This document shows, one piece after another, positions 11,289 through 23,752 of a stretch of 64,000 nt of DNA. Under the pieces are notes generated by a model. That model was not told where the DNA came from. It searched no databases and saw nothing but the letters and a program-made list of their open reading frames with translations. The translations under genes and the position numbers were made by a program. Origin of the DNA: Mastigamoeba balamuthi (lineage: Eukaryota; Evosea; Mastigamoebida; Mastigamoebidae); assembly GCA_902651635.1 (NCBI GenBank), contig CACRSC010000076.1:130517-194516 (forward strand). Direction: 5' to 3'. How positions within the stretch are numbered: the stretch's first letter is position 1; each line of letters begins with the position of its first letter.

Positions 11289-11883
11289 TCAGCAGAACCG
11301 GGACAACTCTCGGCCAAACAGTTGGGATTGTGGTCCAGAGATGCTATCTCCAATCATCAGATGCGAAACGGCCATGACCGGTTTGGTCAGTTTATCATCT
11401 TCAATCAACCCCAAATAGGGCAGGTGCGGGCGAGAGTGGTGCACCGTGGTGTGATGATGCATCGACGCACCTCGTGTACTCAAGGAACAAGTGTGCCCTG
11501 CAACTTGTGGCCGGGGAGTACAAACTGGAGTGATGAGCCGACTGCCTGAGCAACCAGAGAAAGACGCCCCGTAGACATCCCAGGCAGTGGCAGCTCTCGC
11601 TCGCACTTGTGACTCCGGGGGGAGAGAGAGCGAACAGGGGCTGCATGGCAACAACAGAGAGCCACGTCAGAGAATAACCAGCGGTAGAGATGGCCTGGGA
11701 CTGAGCAAGGCCAAATGAGAGGCGTCATTATCTCCGTGACGCTCGGTGGCAAACCTGGTGAAGCCGTAAGGCGTGCATTGGGAGGGATCAGAGTTCCGAG
11801 ATTCTCGCGCCATCAAGATACTGTGGCGGATATCCCGAGATTCCGGAGAAGGAAAAGAAAAGCGCCGACCCGCCGCCGTCGAA
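11289..11883. promoter_or_regulatory. Divergent intergenic region between polygalacturonase 1 and FAM161-like gene
   Basis: 595 bp separating two genes transcribed away from each other, so both promoters should lie here. No TATA box is evident. Short ORFs in it have no motif. Confidence 0.4.
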
Positions 11884-14800
11884 ATGGCTGGTGCGGAGGC
11901 CACCTGCGAGTACTGCGGGCTGCCGCACTGCGGCGTCGACCACAGCCACTGCGGCGCGCCCACCTCCGAGCTCGAGACGCGCCTCGCGCGGGCCTGCAGG
12001 CACCCCCAGACGCCCTCTCCCCTCTCCCCTCTTCCTCTCCTCTGCTGCGTCCCCCCCCCGCTGCCCTCGGATGCCGTCCAGCGGGCCCACGCACTCAGCG
12101 CCGCGCGACAGGGAGCGCGCAGGGGTACTGGACGACGGCCAGGAGCCCCCGGGAGACGACTTCCTCGACAGGGTGGGCAGAGTGCGCCGGGAGCAGGCGC
12201 AGCGGCTGCGGGAGCTGTCGACGCTGTACCACAGGGGCCGCGAGGGCGCGGAGGCCCCTGACAGCGCACGCAGCGGCTGCGGCAGCGCTCCGCCGGGCGA
12301 CGCGACAGCGCGCAGCCTGCTCGAGTCGCCCAGGGCGCGCGAGCGCAGGTGCGAGACCCGCGAGAGGGCGATCGGGCAGGCCAGGAGATACGCCGAGGAG
12401 GTCATGCGCTACCACCACCAGGTCCGCAAAAAACCCCCCAGCGCGCGAAAAATGGTCGAATTCAGTTGATTTTGGGAACACTGGGGAAAAGGTGGGGATG
12501 CCCATCGATCGGGATAACCCTGTCAAATCCGTTCATTTCAATTGATTTGGTAACTGAAATCTGCCAGATTAATAGGGGATCACTCTTGGAAACCCTCGAA
12601 ACTCGACGAATTCAATTGATATGGGGACACGGGGTAACCGCAGAGGCAAGAGGAGGGACACCCCGTCTTGAGCCCGCGATCGCTGCGCCGCGTGCTCGCA
12701 CTGCGCGTCGGGGAGGCAATGGACGACGAGCTCGAGCGGGCGACGGGCGACACGGGCCACGTCTGCGCCGACGACGACGACATCGACGACCAGCTCGCAG
12801 CCGCGGAGGTCGGGTACGGCGCCGGCGACCACCGCGCGGGCTCTGGCGGCGAGAGCGACGAGGAGGAGGTCGACGAGCACTCGGCGGAGGTCTCGCGGGC
12901 CGTGCGGGCCGTTGCGGGGCCCGCGAAGACCTTCGGGGTCGGCAGCGACGGCGAGGACGACTTCTACGACTCGCCCAGGCGGAGGAGCACGCAGGACGCG
13001 GCCGTGGGGCAGACGCCGAGGTCTCCGCAGAGCGCCCGCGACTCTGCGAGGACCGCGGGCTCGGCGGCCGCAGCAGCGAGCGAAGCCACCGACGTCGCCG
13101 AGGACGAGGACGGCCTGTGGATGTACGTCTACGACGACGGCAAGCCCAAGCCCAGGGGCCCCGCGCAGCCAAAGGGCCGCGTCGGGCTGGGCACCGGGCA
13201 GATCGTGTCCGCGGCCACGGGGACGACAGTTCCCAAGCCGTTCGCGCTGAGCCCCGGGGGCGGGGGCCAGCGGCTGCTGAGCAGGCGCGTCAAGCAGGAC
13301 CTCGAGGCCGAGGCCGCGGAGCGCGAGAGGGCCAGCAGGGGGTTCAAGGCGCGCCCGGTGCCGCAGTTCATCCGCCAGAGGTCCGCGCAGCAGGCGGCCG
13401 CCGTCTCGTCGAGGTCGTCGCCGAGCTCTCCGGCGCAGTCGCCGCGCAGGGCCTCGCCCGGCGCCACTCCGACACCGGCGGCCGGCGTGGGCACCGCGAC
13501 GGGGTCTCCGGGCGGGACGAAGCCGCAGAGGTCCGCGTCGACGACGGGGTGGGACGCGTACAGCAAAGCGAAGCTGGGCATCTGGCGGGACCCTGTCAAG
13601 ATGCAGGCGGAGAAGGTGACGCCGTTCAAGGCCAAGCCCCTGCCCAAGATGTACAGGGAGAGCCCTCCGCCGAGCGCCTGCGCCGCCATCCCCTCGAAGC
13701 CCGCGAGCGATGCCGAGAGCCCGTCGCTCTCCACGTCCAAGAGCCGATCGCACCTCGAGTGCAGTGAGTGCACTGCACTGCTTGAGACCCTGAGCTGATA
13801 TGTGCGCGCTCTCGTGTGGTTGCGCAGCCAAGAGGGACGAGCCGACGTTCCAGCCGCAGATACACAGGGACGTGCCCGACTTCGAGAAGCTGCAGTCCAA
13901 CTTCCAGGAGTGGGCAGAGAAGACCAAGCCTCTCTTTGTCCCCACAATGTCCGCTCCTCCGAGTTCTCTCCCCTTCCCTCCCTGCTGGCATCCCGGCATT
14001 TACTCAACGACGAGCGCGCTCAGCCCTCGGGAGTTCACCCTGAACGCGGCAGCACGGAGCAACTACGACAAGATACTGCAGGACATAGAGAAGGACAAGG
14101 AGACGCTGCGGGAGACGCGCTGGCCGTTCATGATGACACGGGGCAAGGTCGAGAGCTCGCCAGTCGTCACGTCCTACGCACAGCCGGTACGCGAGTTTCT
14201 GCGCGCACTCTCCCCTGTGCTGAGAGCAGACGGCCTTCTCGTGCAGAGATCAAAGGCCAAGACGACGTTCACGGCCGAGCTGAGGGCCGCGACGGTGCGA
14301 AAGCAGAAGAACGAGGCCAGAAAAGCGGAGCTCAGGCAGCGCCACAAAGCCGTCGAGCTCATGGAGGCACAGGATGTGCGGCGGCTCACCCGCACTTCCT
14401 GTGGCCGAGCTGACGCCCTGCTCTCCCCGCCAGGAAATATCGTACATGCTCTCCGTGCGAGCGCCGAGCTCTGTCAAGGCCAAGCGCCTCGAGTACCAGG
14501 AGCAGGTCCGCAAGGGCATCGGTGCGTTGCGCGTCGGTGGCCACCTGAGGGAAGGCGGCGAGTCGCTGACACAGAGGGCTGCCCAGAGGACCTCAAGGTG
14601 CGGGAGGAGCAGTACAAGGGGAACATCAAGAGCAAGGAGGAGCAGCTGCGCGCCAACAGAATACTGCTGGTCGAGCGAGAGGGCGTGTTCCAGGCTCAGA
14701 CGTCGAAGCAGGCCCTGAACAGCGTCGGGGGAACGGGCCTCAGCCCTCAGCAGTTCCATGTCCGTAGAACTGACCCCCTTGACTCGTTGTGTTGTGCTGA

Positions 14801-15244
14801 CGCTGGAAGGGGGCTGCAGCATCTGACGAAGGAGAGCGTGCGTCTGTTCATGGAAAACACGTCGCCTGTGGCTGTGCACGTGAAGAGTAGCAGCAAGAGA
14901 AAACAGCAAGTCCTGGCAGACCCCCCAAAGCCCGCGAGGAGGCCACCTGTGCCGCGGTTCAGGCCCAAGATTCAGGCAGATGGCAGCACCGCGGGCGCTG
15001 AGGATGCGGGTGCATCCGGGGACGAGGAGTTTGACGACGACTTTGACGAGGAGTCGAGCTCGGATGCGGAGGAAGAGAGCGCTGGAAGCGAGGACGAGGA
15101 AGATGGGGACGAGGAGCAAGGTGACGAGGAAGAGGAGGAGGAAGAAGAAACGGGGGAGGAGGAAGATGAAGCCGGAGAGGAAGATGAAGAAGAAGAAGAG
15201 GAGGGCGAAGACGGCGATGTGGAGGCGAAAGCCGAGGCCCAGTG
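11884..15244 (+). CDS. FAM161-like centrosomal/ciliary protein
   Basis: Nine exons place well: 11884-11999, 12082-12421, 12716-13763, 13828-13948, 14024-14186, 14247-14375, 14434-14521, 14575-14723 and 14820-15244; all joins keep frame. The N-terminus has a Cys/His cluster (CEYCGLPHCGVDHSHC). The middle has FKARPVPQFIRQ and TPFKAKPLPKMYRE, repeats typical of FAM161 (UPF0564). These are followed by PTFQPQIHRDVPDFEKLQ, DKETLRETRWPF, FTAELRAATVRKQKNEARKA and the K..I......R.LL.E pattern near the end of that domain. The C-terminus is a very acidic low-complexity tail of about 80 residues. Human FAM161 proteins bind microtubules at basal bodies and cilia, so a flagellated stage is inferred. Intron 1 (12000-12081) appears to be GC-AG. 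Intron 2 carries three copies of a TCAATTGAT-like word. Confidence 0.7.
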
Positions 15245-16095
15245 ACCTGCGGCACTCGTAAGCGAGCTGATGAGAGCCTTTTGTGTCAGTAACACTCGGG
15301 TTGATTGAAGCGACAAAGAAATAGGTTGAACAACCGACGATGCTATCAAAATGTGGGACGAGGACCAGGGGCAGTGCCGATGTCACCTCTTCTACGACTA
15401 CCACTCCACCTGAACCGGCATCACGAGTGCCAGAGAGATTCCTCCCCGAGTGGTACCCAGTTTGTCTCAATGTTGCTATTCGACACCAGCAACACAAGAA
15501 ATGTCCGGGTCAAGCGATAACGGAGATTGCCGCACAAAGGCGAAAAGATACGAGACGGGGTGTGTGGTCTTTGGCAGAAATGGAAACAGCTGCCGCGACA
15601 GGCGACCTGCGCTGGATATGCCTCAAGGCAATATGTGGCGCTGTGAGCTCAGGTCAGTACTCTTGTGCTCATCAGCCAAACTTTGTCCCTAATGTCCGAT
15701 GAACCACCGAATAATCGTTGCAACGACGTCTGGGCAACCCGAGTTGCTCATCACGACGTGGCGTTTCGTGCATGCGCGCTGAAGATGTCACTGCTCCCTC
15801 CACGCCCACATCCGTTATTGACTATCGGCTCATGAGGAACACCGCCTGGCAGGAAAAAAGGCCAGAAATCAATACACCTGTCCGGAAGTGGTATTGGGTC
15901 TGGCAGTGACGACTTACAACCCGAAGAAGGGCCGCATATCGAGGAATACAATGCGTGTTGCGTCAAATTTTCCTAACCGCTCCAACGGAAAATGCCTGTG
16001 TTGCGTCATTGATTTCTTTCCGCAGCGGTCACCAAAAAGCGGATCTCTGATCTACTCAGTAAAACTAAAGGAAGCCACACTAAGTCGAGCAGGAC
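15245..16095. other. Intergenic, no gene seen
   Basis: Spacer of about 850 bp between two plus-strand genes. Short ORFs only, no RNA gene or repeat recognised. It should hold the promoter of the CSPG-repeat protein. Confidence 0.4.
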
Positions 16096-19000
16096 ATGTC
16101 AAGACCTTTTCTTCTTCTGCTGCTGTGCTGTTTTGCGTTAGCCCCTGCACCTCCCCCCTTTCATCCTCCACCAACCAACGCGGTTTACTCCACAGACCCG
16201 CTGCCCTGGGCGATACGTGGGTATCGCCGAGGACTCTGTCGTTCGGCACCGCCGGGACCTCCTTCGCCACGCTCGAGGTGCCCACGTCGGCGGCCACGCT
16301 GACGCAGGTGACGCTGACGTACGTCTCCGGGGCGATCGGGTGCTCGTACAGAGCCAACTGCTACTGGGGCTGCTGGGAGTCCATGGGCAAGGTGATCGGA
16401 GTGATGATCGCCGACTCGGACCGCTCTTTCCTGGGCCCACCGCTGGACGGCAGCCTCGGGGTGACCTGGCTGGTGAGGGACCCCCTGAGGCCTAGCTCCT
16501 GGGCTGGGTTCTGGACTAGCCCTGGTGAGGACAGCAACTCCAACGTCCTGCGCATTCCGCTCAAGAACGTCACCTTCAAGGGCCCCACCGTGCAGCTGTG
16601 GTACTGCGAGGACTGGATGGACTACACAGAGTCGGACAATGTGGGCACAGTGCAGTTCACCTACTCGATAACCTACGGTGCGCGCACGCGATTACGATGC
16701 ACTCTCTGGTCTTACTGTCTGAACGCAGTTCCACGCGAGCCGATCGTCATCATGGCCAACAGTATCGCTGTGACACAGGGCGTTGATCTGGCAATTACCG
16801 GCAGCATGATCAGGGCCCAGGGCGGCAGCCGCCTTACTTTCAACATTGTGAGTGTCTCGCACTGTTACTTCGCCCTGTCGTCGGCGCGCACGACCGCCGT
16901 TGCGCAGTTCACGCAGGACGACATTTCCGCTGGGAGGGTCCTCTTTGTCCACGACAACAGCCTCTCGGCACCGAGCTACGCGCTCACTGCCACTGACGGC
17001 TACAGCACGAGCCCCGAGTCTGCGGGCACCGTGTCATTCACCCTCGCCAACCACCCGCCCGTCGTCGTGGCCAACACGATCGCTGCGACAGAGGGCGTGG
17101 ACCTCGTGCTGGACAACACCATGATCAGGAGCACTGACCAGGAGGGCGACGCCGTGGCCTACACGGTCACCGCCGTGTCACACGGCCACTTCGCGATGGC
17201 GGACAGCAGGAACACTCCCATCACGCACTTCGACCAGAGCAACGTCGACGGTGGGCTGGTTGTGTTCGTCAACGACGGGCTCAAGGAGATCCCGAGCTAC
17301 ACTCTGGTGGCATCTGACGGGAAGGAGTCGGTGACGTCTGTGGGAACTGTGCGCTACACAACTGTCAACATGGCCCCGAGGATCGCCATCAACCAGGCGG
17401 CCATCACGGAGGGAGTTGACCTCGTCCTCACCAGCGCGATGGTCACGGCGACGGACATTGACAACAGTCCAGAGCAGCTCTCGTTCTCTGCATCCGTCCA
17501 GCACGGTTTCTTCGCGTTGGTCTCCGACCCGACGGTGCACGTCGCGACGTTCACGCAAGCGGACGTCAACGGAGGCAGGGTACTGTTCGTGGGCGACGGC
17601 CTCAAGGTGGCCCCTTCATGGACGCTGGTGGTGTCCGACGGGCAGCTCAACAGCGCACCCAGTGTCGCTGCCGTGTCTTACACTACGCGCAACATGCCGC
17701 CAGTGATCGTGGCCAACAGGCTGGCTGCCACCGAGGGCGTGGCCACCATCGTCCATAGGGATGGAATCCAGGTGACAGACCAAGAGAGCTCTGATAACCA
17801 GATCACGTTCACTGTTACCTCGACAACGCATGGGTTCTTCAGCAGGACGACCACCGTGCCCTCGGTCTCGATCACGTCGTTCTCTCAGGCCGACATTAAC
17901 AACGGGGATATCGCGTTCGTCAACGACGGGCTCAAGGAGACCCCGACATACACCCTGTCGGTCACCGATGGCGAGAACACAGTAAACGCCGCGGGCATCG
18001 TCGACTACATTACTGTCAACATGGCCCCGAGTATCGCGGTCAACCAGGCGGCCCTCACCGAGGGCGTGGACCTCCTCTTCACCAACGCGATGATCTCGGC
18101 AACAGACATCGACAACAGCCCCGAGCAACTCGTGTTCACTGCATCCGGAATTCAGCACGGGTTCTTCGCTCTGGTCTCGAATCCTGCGGCCCACATCACG
18201 ACGTTCACGCAGGCGGACATCAACAGCGACAGGGTTCTCTTCGTGGGCGACGGCCTCAAGGTCGCCCCATCCTGGACGCTGGTTGTCTCAGACGGGCAGT
18301 TCAGCAGCGCGCCCAGTGTCGCTGCCGTGTCGTACACCACTCGCAACATGCCGCCCGTGGTCGTGACAAACAGGCTGGCTGCCACCGAGGGCGTGGACAC
18401 CCTTGTCACGAGGGAGAGCATTCTGGCGACCGACCAAGAGAGCTCTGATGACCAGATCACGTTCACTGTGGCTGCAGCGGCACACGGCTTCTTCAGCAGG
18501 ATCTCTGCTCCTTCGACCGCGGTCACGTCGTTCACTCAGGCCGACATCAACAACGGAATGGTGGTGTTTGTCAACGACGGGCTCAAGGAGACCCCGACCT
18601 ACGCCCTGTCGGTCACCGATGGCGAGAATACCGTGACCTCCGCAGGCGTCGTCGACTTCACGACAGTCAACATGGCCCCCAAGATCATTGTTAACTCATT
18701 CGCTATCACCGAGGGAACGACTCTGCGCATCACCAAGTCAATGATTGCCGCCACGGACATCGACAACACAGCTGAGCAGCTCACGTACTCGGCCTCTGGC
18801 ATCGCAAACGGCTTCTTCGCGCGCTGCGATGCCATCTCGACTCCAGTGGCGTCGTTCACGCAGTCCGACATTGACAACTCCGCCATCTGCTTCGCCCACG
18901 ACGGTAGTGCTGGCGCTCCGTCGTTCACTCTGGTTGTCAGCGACGGTGCGCTGTCGAGTGCCCCCTCGGTCCCTACTGTTCACTTCAACCACGTCCCGCT

Positions 19001-20663
19001 GGTGTCGCTGCCGATCGCACTCCAGCCGTCCTGCTGCTACGCTGTCCAGGGTCAGCTCTACGCCTTCGCCTTCGCCAACAGCACGTTCGTCGATATCGAC
19101 GGCGACGCGCTATCATACGCTGCGATGCTCATGGACGGGTCGGCTCTTCCTTCGTGGCTCACGTTCGACCCGCTGGCGCGCACGTTCTCCGGTGTGCCCG
19201 CGACCAGTGGGCCGCTTTCCGTGAGAGTCGTTGCCACGGACCCGATGGGTGCATCCAGAGAGGACTCGTTCGCCATCTACTTCGAGTGCGCTGGCCTACT
19301 CCATGTCGACCCCCAGCAGTTTCTCGAGCCCCCGGTGGTGAACGTCGCCCTCGAGGGGGCCACCCTGAGCATCGACCTTCACCTCCCGCAGATGATCCCC
19401 CACCGCACTGGTGTCTCCGCTGTCTTCGGTGTGTCGTCCCTTCACCTCGGCACCGCGTTGCCTCTTCTTCTCACGCCTGAAACAAACGCAGTGAACCCGA
19501 CGACGCAGAAGCCCACGGGCCTGACTCTGCCCATGCCCGAGAGCCCCTGCCGCTTCGGGACCGTGTCGTCGCACAACATGTGGGACCTCCTCAAGAACGC
19601 CAACCCCGACGTCCGCACAGACGAGCAGAACTACGCGGTCGAGTTCTCGGTCGCCGTCCTCTGGAACGAGACAACTGTGTTGGCCGGCCGCAGCGTCGTC
19701 CGCCCGACCAGCGAGACCGTGTCGTTCGTCGTCCGGATCCACAGGGCCGTGTCCGCGAGCTCGTTCATCCAGACGCTCGACCCCACTCTGGTCTGGGCCT
19801 ACGTGTCCAAGGCCTCGGCCTTTCCTGTCCGTGATGCGTCGGGCGCCGTCCAGTACGTCCTGATGACCGTCCAGATGGCCACCGTGGCTGCCCAGGCGGG
19901 CTACCGCATCGACCCGATGTCGTTCGTCGTTGCCGGCCTGCGGGGCGCGGTGCTCCGCATGACGCAGCCCGCGCTGCAGTCGAGCGACGCGGAGGTCCAG
20001 CGCTGGTCGTTCACCGCCAACATCACGGGCGTGTGCTCGCTCACGGCTGCCGACGGCTTCACGCTCAACTACACCCTCGTCACCGACGTCCCGCGGTCGG
20101 CGACCCACAGCAGCACCATCACGACGGCGTTCGGCCACGTGGAGAGCTGGTGCTCTGTGGGCAACTCCACGATGGGCATCAGCGCGGCCCAGACAACCTA
20201 CGCCTCCAACAGCGCGTCCGCGGGAGTCGTCGAGCGCTTCTTCGTCGGCGACACCGTCTTCGTGCGCGAGGCCGTCGCCGCCGACGCCGCCCAGTCAGCC
20301 GCGGCAGTCGTGTCGGTGGTCCTCACGGGCAGCGCTGTCAGGGCCGGCACAGAGGTCATCTTGTTCGCCGAAGGCAGCCAGGACGCGGCGATGCAGTACG
20401 CGCTGGTCGCCTGCCCCAGCGGGGTCGACGCTGCGGTGTGCTACAGCTTCGTGGTCGACGGGGGAGTGCTGCAAGCGCAGGGAGTGCTCAACGTCAACAC
20501 GACGATGCGCCTGTCGCTCAGCGGCCACAAGAGGGCGCAGCAGGCCGGCGTGGTAAGGTCTGTCCTGTCGTCTGCCTTCGTCAGCGAACGTGCTGAGGTG
20601 TCGGGATCCTGCAGCCTGTCCCTGTCCCTCTTCGCCTTGGGGGTGATCACCCTTGTGTTCTAA
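16096..20663 (+). CDS. Large GPI-anchored surface adhesin with CSPG/cadherin-like repeats
   Basis: One long frame of about 1,500 codons. The C-terminal two-thirds of the upstream half holds seven tandem repeats of about 100 residues (roughly 16733-18990), each with an IAATEGVDL-type start, TD(Q/I)(E/D), a HGFF core, F.QADINGG.V.FV.DG and a YTL.V.DG strand. This is the chondroitin-sulfate-proteoglycan (CSPG) repeat pattern, related to cadherin-like folds. A dystroglycan-type cadherin domain follows (VDIDGDALSY...LPSWLTFDPLARTFSG, about 19000-19290), then about 450 unassigned residues, and a hydrophobic end (SLSLSLFALGVITLVF) after a Ser-rich spacer, typical of a GPI signal. ATG at 16096 gives an excellent signal peptide (MSRPFLLLLLCCFALA) but in a different frame from the rest. 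A slip at the C6 run near 16151 or an unrecognised small intron is needed to join them. Likely an adhesion protein at the cell surface. Confidence 0.75.
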
Positions 20664-21540
20664 GGGCACAGTACCAGATGCGCTCTCGCTCGGGAGAAGG
20701 GGGCCAGGGCGGTTACTTGTTCATACCACCTCTTCGACCTTGAATCCTCCCTTGCCCTCAGCCAATCACTCGATCTCTCTCATGTTGAACAGCCAAATCT
20801 ATCGAGCAAGAACCACGACCCAGCGAAGAGACTGTAGCGCATGTCGACATTATTGCGGCGCAGCATGTTTTAACGTTACACTTTATTCCCCCTTAAGGTG
20901 AAAAAGTGGATTGAAAAACAAAAAAGACGATAAGGGCAGTGTTCTCTGATGGCAGAAACAGCGAATGGCCCTATGACGCTGCTGTGGACTGCGCGGGGAT
21001 TGCAGACCTTAGGCCGGACAGAACCCCCCGAGTGAGGGGCGACCAGATGAGAGGTATACAACCGAAATATCCAATTTGGGTGTGAGACAAGCTTCTGCTT
21101 GAGGAAGATGTCATCCGCCGAGTCTACTTTGGCGAGGCCCCCCTCGCCCTCTGCCGTGTGCCAACGCTCGGGACATGATGAACATTGAGGACAGGCGGGC
21201 GAAACAACTGTTGATAATTCTCGGGTAGAGCTCTTGAGAATATTGTGGTCGGGAGCTCTTCCTCGGGTCCGCACTCGGCCAAGGACTCTCTACACTCAAT
21301 TTCTCGGTGGCAGACTGAAAACTGAGCACCGAGCACTGCTCTGCTCTCTGCTCTCCCTGTGGTGCCTGTATCTGATCTGCACAAAACACCACGGTGCGCC
21401 GCTTTTCTGTGCTCTTCCTAATCAGTCGAATAAAGCTGGCACTAACATTTGACCGAGGGGGCAATGGTCGTTGGTAACTGGGCAATTAAAACGTCGATGC
21501 TGGCTGCTCATTCCCTGTACTTCTTTCAGCCTCTTGCAAG
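20664..21540. other. Intergenic; promoter region of polygalacturonase 2
   Basis: No gene seen. The last 180 bp contain TGCACAAAACACCACGGTGC and GCTTTTC, also found upstream of the polygalacturonase pseudogene at 23567-23620. Confidence 0.45.
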
Positions 21541-22934
21541 ATGAGGTTTGTGTGCGTTGTGGTGTTGGCGCTGTGCGCGTCGCTTGCCCAGAGCAAGGTG
21601 ATCAGGGGCAAGTACGTCTCGGTCACTGTAGGAGACACAGTGTTCGACATCACCCAGTACGGAGCTCGCGGAGATGGCAAGACAGACGACAGCGCAGCGA
21701 TCCAGAAGGCCCTCGATGCTGCACAGAGCTCCGGCGGCGGCATCGTGGCGATTCCTGCGGGCAAGACGTTCCTGTTCAAGGGCATCTCGATCAACGGGGA
21801 CCACACGGAGCTCAACATCGAGGGCACCCTCCTCATTTCCAACGACTACAAGAGCTGGCCCACCAGCGTCAAGGCCACCATCAGTGTCAACGCCAAGAGC
21901 AACGTGGCCATCACGGGCAGCGGCACCATCGACGGCCAGGGCGCTGTCTGGTGGGCGAACCTCAGGAACAGCTTCCGCCCCAAGACCCTGTACCCGCACA
22001 ACACCGACACGTTGATCGTCACGGGCATCACCGTCAAGGATTGCCCCGACCACTGCCTGGAGATGTACTCGAGCAACACCGAGATGTTCGAAATCACGCT
22101 GCGCGCTCCCCCGTCCACCGGAATCGCCAACCCCTCGCACAACACCGACGGAATCGACATCCACGGCGACAACTTCTGGGGTAAGCATATATTTCAGTCT
22201 TGCAATTGTCTCCCTTCTGCATGGCTTAGAGTTGTGCAAATTCAGTGCACGACAGCGACATCAGTGTGGGAGACGACAACGTTGCGATCCACTCGAACAA
22301 GGTCCTCGTCGAGGACTGCCTGTTCGGCAACGGCCACGGCGCCTCCATCGGCTCGCTCTGCAGTGAGCAGATCTCGGACATCACTGTCAGGAACGTCACT
22401 TTCACGGGGACCACCTGCGGACCGCGCATCAAGACGGTGCCTGGCTGCGGAGGCTCGCTGTCCAACGTGCACTTCCAGGACCTCATGCTCAACAACGTCC
22501 AGAAGACCATCGAGGTGAGCATGTTCTACACGCAGAGCAGTGCCAAGAAGACGGGAGGCAACTTCAAGATTAGCAACATCAACTTCGTGAACATCAAGAG
22601 CACAAACCCCAAGGCTGCCGGCGACTTCCTCTGCAACGCCAAGAGCCCCTGCGGCATCTCCATGGACAGTGTCGTGCAGAGCGGCAAGAGCCTCGCGTAC
22701 AAGTGCAGCCACGCCCTGGTCAAGGCTGTCGGGAACGAGAGCCCTCGCCCCTGCACGGCCCCGGGAGAGGCCGAGTCTGGCGAGGCCAGCAACGCAAACT
22801 TCACCGGCAACAGCGCTGTCGAGGTGTCGAACCCCGAGGTCACCGCCGAGGATGACGAGGGCGCTCAGGGAAATGCGCGCATTGTCTTCGCAGCTCTCGG
22901 AACTCTCCTCGTGGCTATCTCGATTGCTTTCTGA
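21541..22934 (+). CDS. GH28 polygalacturonase, GPI-anchored type (paralog 2)
   Basis: Exons 21541-22180 and 22246-22934; the 65-nt intron has a canonical GTAAGC donor and splits a Gly/Val codon just after DNFWG. Signal peptide MRFVCVVVLALCASLAQS. The mature enzyme keeps HNTDGID, VGDDNVAI, GNGHGASIGS and GPRIKT, so catalysis should be intact. It has paired cysteines throughout the second half. The C-terminus is an acidic linker (TAEDDEGAQGN) then IVFAALGTLLVAISIAF, a GPI-attachment signal by pattern. Expected role: cleaving alpha-1,4-galacturonan in pectin at the cell surface. It heads a cluster with the pseudogene and paralog 4. Confidence 0.92.
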
Positions 22935-23752
22935 GGAATTGAATGCACCACATGTTGTACATAAAAACAATTGGTGCACTTCGGCAAATCATGTGGTGCT
23001 TGTGTTGTCGCCTTAACTCAGGAAGGCCCAATATACTCGGGCTTTTCGCGGGACTGAATTGAAGAAAGATGGAGAAATGCGCCTGCTGCTTGTAACAGCT
23101 CGCACTGAGCCATCTGAGCGTCCTATTTGGGAAAAAACCACACTGAAGTTCGCAAACAACACTCTCCGTATTGTTAAGTCCGTGAGGACGCTGAACTGAT
23201 TTCTGCAGCACTGGAGGATATCATCCTCATCAAGTGCGTATCCAACAAGACAATAGAATTTAATGTCCTCATCAATTTCAAATCTGGGCAAGTTCAATGT
23301 AAAAATGAAGTTACCTGCGCCGCGATGAACACTCCATTCTTCTATTGACGAGAGAATCGGCGGGTCCTGATCCAGAGCTGTGTCTCGAAGACAGCTCACG
23401 GCCTTAACCTACTTTTTTTTCTCGCGTATGCCCACACCAATAGGCAAACCCGATAGTGGCAACTGGAGGCTTCGCCGAACACTGCGTCCTCGTTCAGCGT
23501 GCTCACAAAGACCCCAGTGGCCGAACCCAGGTCTGTGAGCCCTCCTCCTCTATGTGTCCCGCAGTTTAATTCGGTACCGATTGTATTGGTGCACAACACC
23601 GTGGTGTGCAGCTTTTCAGCTCTTTCCTTACGAGGTGACAAAGCTGGCGTTATCTCTTGACAAATTGGGCTATGGGCGTGGTAATTTGGGCTACTCAAAT
23701 AGCGGCAGTTGGTTGTTCGTTCTCTGCACTTTTTGTGTTCCATCTTTCAAAG
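22935..23752. other. Intergenic between polygalacturonase 2 and its pseudogene neighbour
   Basis: Begins with an inverted repeat, TGCACCACATGT...TGGTGCAC, at 22943-22979, just after the stop. A 128-codon minus-strand ORF (23013-23399) has no recognised motif. The right end repeats the promoter words of paralog 2. Confidence 0.4.

Noticed and set aside
12569-13999. 476-codon minus-strand ORF opposite the FAM161-like gene
   Set aside because: Antisense shadow of a G/C-rich plus-strand exon; Arg/Pro-rich without any motif.
23013-23399. 128-codon minus-strand ORF between polygalacturonases
   Set aside because: No motif, no paralog, no signal of splicing; chance ORF cannot be excluded.
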